The notes below the pieces were generated by a model. It was not told the DNA's origin. It made no database searches and was given only the letters and a program-made list of their open reading frames with translations. Shown piece by piece: positions 1 to 5,402 of a DNA stretch of 5,411 nt. Position 1 is the stretch's first letter, and every line of letters begins with the position of its first letter. The translations under genes and the position numbers were made by a program. Origin of the DNA: Clostridiales bacterium (GTDB lineage: Bacteria; Bacillota; Clostridia; Oscillospirales; Acutalibacteraceae); the NCBI GenBank assembly GCA_020859725.1, contig JAJBVR010000190.1:1-5411 (forward strand), written 5' to 3'.

Positions 1-604
1 CCCTTTACATTTTCCTGAACAATATTATTAAGCTCATCATAAGTATGGAAAACACGCTTAAAAATAGGATGAACAAAACGAATTATCAAATAAAGGCAAA
101 TTCCCAAAAGCGGAATAACCGCAAGAAAAACAACAGCTATTTTCGCCGAAATGCTGAATGAAACAGACATAGCGAATATAATCATTATAGGGCTTCTTAC
201 CGCCACACGAATAATCATCTGATAAGCGTTTTGAACATTGGTAACATCCGTTGTAAGGCGGGTTACTATTGATGATGAAGAAAACTTATCAATATTTGAA
301 AAAGAAAAGGTTTGCACATTATCATACATATCTTTTCTTAAATTCGCGGCAAACCCCGCGGCGGCTTTCGCGCCGAATTTAGCGTCAAAAAAGCCTGTAA
401 CAAGCTGCATAACGGCAAATACTATAAGCATTATTCCGTATCTGCCAACCATATTTACATTTCCCTCATCTATTCCGTAATCAATTAAATCAGACATATA
501 AATCGGAATAACTATCTCAAAAACAACTTCAATCACGGCAAAGAAAATTGTTGCCAAAGATGTTTTTTATATTCCCTTAAACTTTTTAACAGTGTTTTTA
601 TCAT
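1..604 (-). pseudogene. ABC exporter half-transporter, N-terminal membrane domain; frameshifted and cut by the window edge
   Basis: This is the N-terminal transmembrane domain of a type IV (exporter-class) ABC half-transporter, the kind usually made as two adjacent permease-ATPase genes that heterodimerise in the membrane to export drugs or lipids. The ATP-binding domain would lie beyond position 1. The ATG at 604-602 is chosen because AAGGAGGA at 618-611 sits 6 nt upstream; the ATG at 610 abuts that site. From 604 the frame reads MIKTLLKSLREYKK and then stops at 535-533 after 23 codons. In the -1 frame, from about 562 to the edge, there is an uninterrupted typical exporter sequence: a first membrane helix around IFFAVIEVVFEIVIPIYM, then SDLID, a second helix, FSFSNIDKFSSSS, VTRLTTDVTNVQNAYQM and two further hydrophobic helices. 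One extra A in the A6 run at 563-568 restores one frame. It follows the MarR gene by 46 nt with no terminator between. It may be a true pseudogene, an assembly error, or a gene rescued by slippage. Confidence 0.82.
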
Positions 605-610
605 ATTCAT

Positions 611-618
611 TCCTCCTT
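611..618 (-). promoter_or_regulatory. Shine-Dalgarno of the ABC exporter gene
   Basis: The minus strand reads AAGGAGGA here, close to the full anti-16S complement. It leaves 6 nt to the ATG at 604 and none to the ATG at 610, so it decides the start. It remains intact although the reading frame behind it is broken. Confidence 0.75.
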
Positions 619-650
619 AGTTCTTAAAATGCTTCACATTGCCGCAAATA

Positions 651-1085
651 CTATTTCTTTAAATTTTCATAAATTCTGTAAAGCAAGTTTCTTAAATTTG
701 ATATGTCATCGGCTGAAAATCCGTCAGTAAGCTTATTTTCTGTTTCTTTTATATGCCGAAACAAAAGATTTTCAATTTCATAAGCCTTATCTGTGGCGCA
801 AACAATTTTATTTCGCCTGTCATATTTATCCACAAAGCAATCAACAAGGCCTGTTTTTTGAAGCCTTGAAACAATCCCCACGGTTGTTGGGTGGGAAACC
901 GCCAAATGATGCTCAATTTCTTTTTGCGTTACTTTGCCTCCTTTTTTACATATAAACTCCATAACCCGAGCCTGCCCGTGTGTAATATCAAATTGTTTAA
1001 ACACATTATCGGCAGAGGATTTCAGCTTATCGTTAATCAGCTTTAAAAGCCCGCCTATATCAAATTCATCTAAATCATTATCCGT
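651..1085 (-). CDS. MarR-family transcriptional regulator, probable ACG start (start-codon lesion)
   Basis: This is a winged helix-turn-helix repressor of the MarR family that probably represses its own operon with the downstream ABC exporter. Numbered from the proposed start it has 144 residues, normal for the family. An N-terminal dimerisation helix (IGGLLKLINDKLK) spans about residues 10-22. The HTH begins around THGQARVMEFI and QKEIEHHL, the recognition helix SHPTTVGIVSRLQ is at about 64-76, the wing with DRRNK at about 89-93, and a C-terminal dimerisation helix ends LRNLLYRIYENLKK. The first conventional in-frame start is a GTG at 1004, but it lacks a Shine-Dalgarno and would remove the N-terminal helix. 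Upstream of it the frame stays open to a TAG at 1115-1113 with no ATG, GTG or TTG. GGAGG at 1098-1094 sits 8 nt before ACG at 1085-1083, so ATG mutated to ACG is the simplest reading. A lost base near the ATG at 1078, which is out of frame, is a weaker alternative. Family assignment is firm; the start and expression are uncertain. Confidence 0.85.
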   Translation of the reverse strand, partial: TDNDLDEFDIGGLLKLINDKLKSSADNVFKQFDITHGQARVMEFICKKGGKVTQKEIEHHLAVSHPTTVGIVSRLQKTGLVDCFVDKYDRRNKIVCATDKAYEIENLLFRHIKETENKLTDGFSADDISNLRNLLYRIYENLKK

Positions 1086-1093
1086 TTCAACCG

Positions 1094-1098
1094 CCTCC
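1094..1098 (-). promoter_or_regulatory. Shine-Dalgarno of the MarR gene
   Basis: GGAGG on the minus strand lies 8 nt upstream of the in-frame ACG at 1085, and about 14 nt after the predicted transcription start. No ATG, GTG or TTG in the MarR frame lies at a usable distance. This is why ACG is proposed as the present, probably mutated, start. Confidence 0.6.
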
Positions 1099-1100
1099 CA

Positions 1101-1120
1101 ATATGTAGCACGCTACGTAT
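1101..1120. promoter_or_regulatory. Palindromic operator, probable MarR binding site
   Basis: A 20-bp imperfect palindrome has GTAGC and GCTAC as perfect inner arms around a 2-bp centre, with outer arms ATAT and GTAT matching at all but one position. It overlaps the last two bases of the -10 box and the predicted transcription start of the MarR/ABC operon. MarR dimers typically bind palindromes of this size at their own promoters. That this particular protein binds it is inferred from position and symmetry. Confidence 0.7.
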
Positions 1121-1147
1121 TATAAAGCACAAACAAATAAATGTCAA
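1119..1147 (-). promoter_or_regulatory. Consensus promoter of the MarR/ABC exporter operon
   Basis: The minus strand carries TTGACA at 1147-1142, a 17-bp spacer and TATAAT at 1124-1119, a perfect match to the housekeeping sigma consensus. The transcript should begin near 1112, inside the palindrome, giving a leader of about 27 nt that contains GGAGG. Such a strong promoter with an operator over its start fits a gene kept silent by a repressor. Confidence 0.85.
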
Positions 1148-1157
1148 GCAGAATTTC

Positions 1158-1192
1158 AAAAAAATTCGCCTGCGTTTTATATGCAGACGAAT
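1158..1192 (-). terminator. Intrinsic terminator of the aldolase/kinase operon
   Basis: On the minus strand ATTCGTCTGC (1192-1183) pairs with GCAGGCGAAT (1173-1164), a 10-bp stem with one G-U pair and a 9-nt loop, followed by a run of U from 1163 to 1158. It begins 30 nt after the kinase stop codon and ends 11 bp before the -35 box of the next operon, so it insulates the MarR/ABC promoter from upstream transcription. Confidence 0.9.
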
Positions 1193-1221
1193 CTTATTAA
1201 ACAATTAATAACTATACAAAT

Positions 1222-2238
1222 TTACACTCTGGCAACCATTTCGCCGTATTTCTCTTTGCTTTCTTTAATGAACTTTTCCACCTGCAAAGCGGACGGCATT
1301 GCGTCCGAACAGCTGTGCGCCGATATGAGTATGGAAGCTGAAGCCGAACCGAATTCAAGGCAGTCAATAATTTCCTTACCCTGAAGCAGGCTGTAAAGAA
1401 AAGATGAACCATAGCCGTCTCCGCCGCCGAAACCTTTAAGCTTAACTGCGGGGAAAGGTTTAATAGTATAAAATTTTCCGTCATTTGTATAGGCGGTTGA
1501 ACCGTCCTTACCGTGCTTAATAACGCATATAGCGGCCCCGAATGACTGCCAGTATTCGGCAGATTCAGTATCGGAATTTTTTTTGCCTATAATACCCTCC
1601 GTAAGGTCAAATTCTTCTCTTGAACCCATTATTATATCTGAATTTTGGGCAACGAGGCTGTAATAAACAGCGATTTCATCCTTTGATTTCCAGGTATATT
1701 CCCTGTAATCAATATCAAATACAATTCTCACATTATTTTTTTTGGCAAGAAGCATTGCTTTAAGGCAGGCCTCACGGCTTGGACTTTTTGCAAGCGCCGT
1801 TCCACTTATAACTATTGCCTTGGCAGAAACTATATAATCTTCCTTTACATCTTCGGGAGATAAACAAAAATCAGCAACGTTATCTCTATACATAAGAATA
1901 GAGGATTTTTCTTTTGAAAGGATTTCGGTAAAAGTAAGCCCGATACATTCACCGTTTTTAGCGCGGGTTACGCATGATGTGTCTATACCCTCTTTTTCAA
2001 AATAATCAACAACAAAATCACCGAATTGATCTGCCGAAACACATCCGATAAAGCCCACTTTGCATCCGAGCCTCGCAAGCCCGATTGCAATATTGGCGGG
2101 AGAACCGCCAACATATTTATTAAAATTGGACGACTTTGAAAGCGGCATATACATATCAGTGGGATTAAAATCTATTGCTATTCTTCCGATAGGTATAAAA
2201 TCAATCGGTTTGGACATATCAAATTCAACATAATTCAT
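1222..2238 (-). CDS. iolC: PfkB-family sugar kinase, 5-dehydro-2-deoxygluconokinase (IolC-like)
   Basis: This is a cytoplasmic ribokinase/PfkB-family kinase of 338 residues, a normal length. The best match by recollection is IolC, which phosphorylates 5-dehydro-2-deoxy-D-gluconate with ATP in myo-inositol breakdown. The N-terminal sugar-binding signature GGSPANIAIGLARLG is at 44-58 and FDIDYREYTW at 174-183 resembles IolC proteins. KHGKDGS at 241-247 precedes the ATP-binding region. The C-terminal PfkB signature GFGGGDGYGSSF at 269-280 supplies the anion hole and catalytic base Asp274. The tail stretch AHSCSDAMP at 307-315 is also IolC-like. The usual GAGD reads GGGD here, a mild change that keeps the aspartate. 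The start at 2238 is supported by AAGGAG 8 nt upstream; the Met at residue 8 has no such site. It lies 12 nt behind the aldolase gene in one operon, whose product would use this kinase's product. A different PfkB substrate, such as another keto-sugar acid, cannot be excluded. Confidence 0.85.
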   Translation of the reverse strand: MNYVEFDMSKPIDFIPIGRIAIDFNPTDMYMPLSKSSNFNKYVGGSPANIAIGLARLGCKVGFIGCVSADQFGDFVVDYFEKEGIDTSCVTRAKNGECIGLTFTEILSKEKSSILMYRDNVADFCLSPEDVKEDYIVSAKAIVISGTALAKSPSREACLKAMLLAKKNNVRIVFDIDYREYTWKSKDEIAVYYSLVAQNSDIIMGSREEFDLTEGIIGKKNSDTESAEYWQSFGAAICVIKHGKDGSTAYTNDGKFYTIKPFPAVKLKGFGGGDGYGSSFLYSLLQGKEIIDCLEFGSASASILISAHSCSDAMPSALQVEKFIKESKEKYGEMVARV

Positions 2239-2250
2239 AATTTTTACTCC

Positions 2251-3093
2251 TTAAGCTTTATTATCAGAGCCGAAAATAAGTATGTGGCGCTTTGCGTTCC
2301 TATACGCGCCCTCAACTTCAGCGGCCTGCAAATCATAATATCCGTTAATCGCATTTTCATTATAACAGCGGCGAACGGTGTTTTCAACGGAATCAAATGT
2401 AGCGGTTGCTATATTGATTTTTTTAACGCCCGTTTTAGAGCATTTAATAAAATCTTCATCACTTATTCCGGTGCCGCCGTGAAGAACAAGAGGAACACTT
2501 ACAAGTTTACTGCACTGCTCCAGAATATCAAATCTCAGCTTTGGCGCCGATTTATAATTTCCGTGAGCATTTCCTATTGCCACCGCAATAGCATCCGCTC
2601 CCGTTTCGGATTCAAACAAAAGCGCGTCATCCGGATTAGTACAGTTAGCTGCAATATTTTCGCTTCCGTCCTCAGAGCCGCCCACGCATCCTATTTCACC
2701 TTCAACAGCGGCGCCGTATTCGCATGCCATTGCAACCACTTCTTTTGTTTGAGCTATATTCTCATCAAGCGGAAGGTGACTGCCGTCAAACATAACGGAA
2801 GTAAACCCAATATCAAGCGCCTGTGAAATTTTTTTCATTGTTTTGCCGTGGTCAAAATGAACCGCCGCAGGTATTCCTGCATTTTCAGCGGCCGCAACCA
2901 TAAGAGGCCCGATAATCTCAAGCGGTGATTGCCTAAGCCTTACCTCAGCAATCTGAAGAATAACCGGAGAATTCAGTTCTTCGGCAGCTTTCAGAATGCC
3001 AAGCACCATTTCCATATTTGCAACGGAAAAAGAACCAACGGCATAATTTCCTGATTTTGCATCGGTCAACAAATTTCGCATATTAACAAGCAT
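2251..3093 (-). CDS. iolJ: Class II ketose-bisphosphate-type aldolase, probable 6-phospho-5-dehydro-2-deoxygluconate aldolase (IolJ-like)
   Basis: This is a zinc-dependent class II aldolase of 280 residues, close to the usual 285 or so. As IolJ it would split 6-phospho-5-dehydro-2-deoxygluconate into dihydroxyacetone phosphate and malonate semialdehyde. The family signature AAVHFDHG at 76-83 gives the catalytic Asp81 and zinc ligand His82. VEGEIG at 130-135 is the second family signature region, NAHG at 175-178 contributes zinc ligand His177, LHGGTGI at 204-210 contributes His205 and the phosphate-binding glycines, and KINIAT at 225-230 binds the DHAP phosphate. All expected active-site residues are present. 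The start at 3093 has AAGGGG 8 nt upstream; the Met at residue 5 has none. The family also contains fructose- and tagatose-bisphosphate aldolases that motifs alone do not separate. The IolJ assignment rests mainly on the IolC-like kinase 12 nt downstream, so the family is certain and the substrate only likely. Confidence 0.85.
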   Translation of the reverse strand: MLVNMRNLLTDAKSGNYAVGSFSVANMEMVLGILKAAEELNSPVILQIAEVRLRQSPLEIIGPLMVAAAENAGIPAAVHFDHGKTMKKISQALDIGFTSVMFDGSHLPLDENIAQTKEVVAMACEYGAAVEGEIGCVGGSEDGSENIAANCTNPDDALLFESETGADAIAVAIGNAHGNYKSAPKLRFDILEQCSKLVSVPLVLHGGTGISDEDFIKCSKTGVKKINIATATFDSVENTVRRCYNENAINGYYDLQAAEVEGAYRNAKRHILIFGSDNKA

Positions 3094-3172
3094 AAATTTA
3101 ACCCCTTACAACCCGCACCATTAATATTTATAAATACAAAATATAAAATTTATAACAGGTAAATAATATAAA
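3094..3172 (-). other. AT-rich leader between rnpB and the aldolase gene, no clear promoter or terminator
   Basis: These 79 bases separate the 3' end of the RNase P RNA from the aldolase start on the same strand. I see no hairpin-plus-U-run and only a weak promoter candidate (TTATAA at 3155-3150 and TATAAA at 3132-3127, 17-bp spacer). A perfect 12-bp palindrome, TATTTATAAATA, lies at 3125-3136 over that candidate -10. It could be an operator or simply AT-rich sequence. The aldolase/kinase operon may start here or be reached by read-through from rnpB. Confidence 0.35.
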
Positions 3173-3504
3173 GGCGAGTCGGTCTGTAAGCCGAGTTCTG
3201 TTTAAGGCAATTATCTATCTTGGCGCACCATTGCTGATACGCTCCAGCCACATTTCGGGATTGTGTGCCGAGCAGGCAGCTTCCCATTCTGTGTTGCAGC
3301 GGATAGGGTTTACATGGCAGCAAATGTCTCCATCTGCTCGGTGAGCTCTTACCTCGCCTTTCCATCCTTACCGAAAACGGCGGTTTATTTCTGTTGCACT
3401 TTCCCTAGGGTCACCCCCGGCGGCCGTTAGCCGTTATCCTGCTCTGTGCTGCTCGGACTTTCCTCACGCTTTTATCAAGCGCGCAACTGCCCAACCAACT
3501 CGCC
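3173..3504 (-). ncRNA. rnpB: RNase P RNA, bacterial type A (M1 RNA)
   Basis: This is the catalytic RNA of ribonuclease P, which with the RnpA protein removes 5' leaders from precursor tRNAs. The minus strand contains the highly conserved GAGGAAAGTCC at 3465-3455 (start of the P4 core) and its 3' partner ACAGAACTCGGCTTACAG at 3201-3184. The ends are set by helix P1: GGCGAGT at 3504-3498 pairs with ACTCGCC at 3179-3173, giving about 332 nt, a usual size for type A. The overall order of conserved segments resembles the E. coli type rather than the Bacillus B type. In the presumed L15 region the sequence is CATGTAAACCC (3316-3306), where the classic tRNA-CCA-binding GGU appears as UGU. A promoter lies just upstream, and no separate intrinsic terminator is evident after the 3' end. 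Confidence 0.95.
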
Positions 3505-3512
3505 AGAGTTAT

Positions 3513-3541
3513 ATTGTAAAATATAAATTAAAAAGTGTCAA
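3513..3541 (-). promoter_or_regulatory. Promoter of rnpB
   Basis: The minus strand carries TTGACA at 3541-3536, a 17-bp spacer and TACAAT at 3518-3513. The mature 5' end predicted from helix P1 (3504) is 9 nt beyond the -10 box, so the RNA probably begins at or within a few bases of its mature end. Confidence 0.85.
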
Positions 3542-3558
3542 TAATTTTATTAATAAGG

Positions 3559-3587
3559 TTGAAAATGATTTTTAAATATTGTAATAT
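3559..3587 (+). promoter_or_regulatory. Promoter of the LytR-CpsA-Psr gene
   Basis: TTGAAA at 3559-3564, a 17-bp spacer and TAATAT at 3582-3587 match the housekeeping promoter pattern. Transcription would start near 3594, leaving a leader of about 14 nt containing the ribosome site. It runs divergently from the rnpB promoter, with the two -35 boxes 17 bp apart. The start site falling next to the ATG at 3593 argues against that codon as the start. Confidence 0.75.
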
Positions 3588-3596
3588 CTTAAATGC

Positions 3597-3603
3597 GAGG
3601 TGA
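3597..3603 (+). promoter_or_regulatory. Shine-Dalgarno that fixes the LCP start at 3608
   Basis: GAGGTGA matches seven bases of the anti-16S complement and precedes ATG 3608 by 4 nt, which is proper spacing for this extended 3' part of the motif. It lies downstream of the ATG at 3593, so it can only serve the second ATG. Confidence 0.75.
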
Positions 3604-3607
3604 GAAT

Positions 3608-4834
3608 ATGCAAAATAAAAATTCTTTCAGCGAAAACGATGAAAGAGACAGATCTGTTCCTCCGGAGGAAGATTATTACAAAAATTTCAGGCAGGAGCTT
3701 GATCTTGATTTTAACCGAAAAGAAAAATTTGAGCAAAATGATGAAAAGGGAATAAATCCGACAAAAATGGATTTTGAGGATGTTTATTCCGGAAATCCGA
3801 TTAATAATCCGATGCAAAAAAATATTCGCGATTATAATTACGGCGGAAACAGCGGGCACGGAAACACAACGGGAAAATCGCATAACGGAAAATCAAAAGT
3901 AAAATCCAAAGGCTCGGCGGGGAAAAAAATCACCGCCGTTTTAGCCGTGCTGATTGCTTTGGTTCTTCTTTCGGTTATTCTTGTGGAACCCGTTTTAGCA
4001 AAAATTAATTACAGTGATAAAATTGAAAACCCGTATATTTCCGAAAGTGAGCTTTTTTCATCCTCCAAGGTTAAAAATATTTTAATAATGGGTGTGGACG
4101 CAAGATCTAATCAGGATAATGAGACAAGCCGTGCAGACACAATGATGCTTCTTTCAATAGATAAAGAGCACAAGTGCATAAAGCTTACATCTTTTTTGAG
4201 AGACACGTGGATATATATTCCGCCCGCCGATAAAAAGCAGCGTTTGAATGCCGCGTGTACTTACGGAGGCTATCAGGGAGTTGTTGACACTATTGAATAC
4301 AATTTCGGAATAAAAATAGACGGATATGCCGTTGCGGATTTTGAAGCGTTTAAAACTATGGTTGACAGTATCGGCGGGGTTGAAGTTGAAGTTACTCAAA
4401 AAGAGGCCGATGAAGTAACCAATCATCCATCAAGATACGGAAATGTTACACTTGATTCCGGCACATACACACTTACAGGCGAGCAAGCGCTTGCATACTG
4501 CCGTATCAGAAAAATTGATACAGACTGGAAACGAACGGAACGCCAGAGAACAGTTATTGAAGCCATACTTAAAGGCGCAGTAAAATCAGGGCCCGTAAGT
4601 TTATACAAGATGGCAAATTCCGTTGCACAGTATGTTAAAACCGATCTTTCAAAAAGCGAATTAAAAAGCATAGTATTAAGCGCCGTAAGCTGCATATCCG
4701 GCGGATTCAAGCAGGTAAGCTGCCCGTTTGAGGACACTTGGCAATATGAGAATAAAGGCGGAGCCTCCGTAATTACTATGAATTTGGAAAAAAACAAAGA
4801 GAAGCTTAAAAGCTTTATTTATGACGAAGCTTAA
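3608..4834 (+). CDS. LytR-CpsA-Psr (LCP) family cell-wall glycopolymer ligase
   Basis: LCP proteins are membrane-anchored phosphotransferases that attach teichoic acids, capsule or other glycopolymers from lipid carriers to peptidoglycan. The protein has 408 residues from the chosen start; an ATG five codons earlier lacks a ribosome site. Residues 1-105 are cytoplasmic and polar: acidic at first (SENDERDR, PPEEDYY), then Gly/Asn/Ser/Lys-rich. One membrane helix at about 107-131 (ITAVLAVLIALVLLSVILVEPVLA) leaves the rest outside. The LCP domain spans about 155-328: ILIMGVDAR with Asp164, SRADTMMLL with Arg175 and Asp177, SFLRDTWIYIP with Arg198 and Asp199, then YCRIRKIDTD and RTERQR, which supply the conserved arginines and aspartates that bind the pyrophosphate and metal. 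A C-terminal extension of about 80 residues follows. The gene is single, with its own promoter and a distant terminator. Which polymer it attaches cannot be told from sequence, so no lytR/tagT-type symbol is given. Confidence 0.93.
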   Translation: MQNKNSFSENDERDRSVPPEEDYYKNFRQELDLDFNRKEKFEQNDEKGINPTKMDFEDVYSGNPINNPMQKNIRDYNYGGNSGHGNTTGKSHNGKSKVKSKGSAGKKITAVLAVLIALVLLSVILVEPVLAKINYSDKIENPYISESELFSSSKVKNILIMGVDARSNQDNETSRADTMMLLSIDKEHKCIKLTSFLRDTWIYIPPADKKQRLNAACTYGGYQGVVDTIEYNFGIKIDGYAVADFEAFKTMVDSIGGVEVEVTQKEADEVTNHPSRYGNVTLDSGTYTLTGEQALAYCRIRKIDTDWKRTERQRTVIEAILKGAVKSGPVSLYKMANSVAQYVKTDLSKSELKSIVLSAVSCISGGFKQVSCPFEDTWQYENKGGASVITMNLEKNKEKLKSFIYDEA

Positions 4835-4946
4835 TCAAAACCAAATAATGAAAATATTAATAAAATTCCAAAAGGGTGTTTTATAAATTCCTCCGATGTG
4901 CAGCCGGTACAGACCTATTAGACGCGGAATATTAAAACTAACCGGC
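4835..4946 (+). other. 3' region of the LCP transcript with short inverted repeats, no gene
   Basis: No credible reading frame is seen between the LCP stop and the terminator. A GC-richer island at about 4889-4927 stands out from its AT-rich surroundings. GCCGGT (4903-4908) is complementary to ACCGGC (4941-4946), and ATTCC (4887-4891) to GGAAT (4926-4930). The two pairings would cross one another. I do not recognise a known riboswitch or ribosomal-protein leader here. Confidence 0.3.
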
Positions 4947-4985
4947 AAACTGATTTCGTTTTTCAAGCGGAGTCAGTTTTGTTTT
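4947..4985 (+). terminator. Intrinsic terminator downstream of the LCP gene
   Basis: AAACTGATTTCGTTT (4947-4961) pairs with AAGCGGAGTCAGTTT (4965-4979) around a TTC loop, a 15-bp stem with three G-U pairs, followed by TGTTTT. It lies about 110 nt past the LCP stop and is the first strong hairpin there. The U tract is broken by one G, so termination may be incomplete. Confidence 0.75.
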
Positions 4986-5048
4986 AATTTGAACACGGCA
5001 TTATTGCAATAGTTTATATACTAATCTGTAAAAAACGAGTTTAACTCT

Positions 5049-5402
5049 ATGGATAAAAAGAAATTTTCATCGGAAAGCGAAAGCCGTTATTGTGTAAATA
5101 AGGTTTTTAAGAATTATAGATAATATTAATTCAAGTCATTAAAAAGCGATAGGATTGGCTCAGACGCTTCTGTAAGTATTGAAAAGCAATTCATAACGTC
5201 ATATCATAACAGAGAATACCAGATATCAGAGTCTGTTATACGAAAAGGATTTTACAAAAAGAAATATGAGGATAATGATGCACTTAAACACTTTTGCGAA
5301 TGGCTTAAAAATCAAAATATCCTAATATGAACAACTTGAAAAATTGATTAATTTACTAACTTTCTTAATGAGTATTCAAAACAATTGAAATATTATTTAT
5401 AA
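5049..5402 (+). pseudogene. Degraded remains of an unidentified small protein gene
   Basis: One frame (ATG 5049) reads MDKKKFSSESESRYCVNKVF and a few more residues, then meets TAA at 5121 and 5127. The same frame is next open from 5130 to a TGA at 5328-5330 (66 codons), including SIEKQFITSYHNREYQ, RKGFYKKKY and LKHFCEWLKNQN, a composition that looks coded rather than random. The neighbouring frame continues with YEQLEKLINLLTFL from 5326. The first frame resumes with NEYSKQLKYYL and ends at TAA 5400-5402. This pattern fits a gene broken by stops and two compensating small indels. There is no ribosome site before 5049. I do not recognise the family, and chance open frames in AT-rich DNA remain possible. 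Confidence 0.35.

Noticed and set aside
238..480. An 80-codon open frame on the plus strand
   Set aside because: It is antisense to the ABC exporter membrane domain and has no ribosome site or family features.
1002..1004. GTG at 1004 as the MarR start
   Set aside because: No Shine-Dalgarno precedes it and it would delete the N-terminal dimerisation helix that is clearly encoded upstream.
2284..2826. A 180-codon open frame on the plus strand
   Set aside because: It is antisense to the class II aldolase, whose active-site motifs are complete, and its own translation shows no family features.
3150..3365. A 71-codon open frame on the minus strand
   Set aside because: It lies almost wholly inside the RNase P RNA and has no protein-family features; the RNA explains the sequence.
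3593..3607. ATG at 3593 as the LCP start
   Set aside because: It has no ribosome site, lies at the predicted transcription start, and the Shine-Dalgarno GAGGTGA comes after it.
4848..4886. A 12-codon ATG frame as a possible leader peptide
   Set aside because: It has no ribosome site and no regulatory codon run, and short frames of this size are expected by chance.
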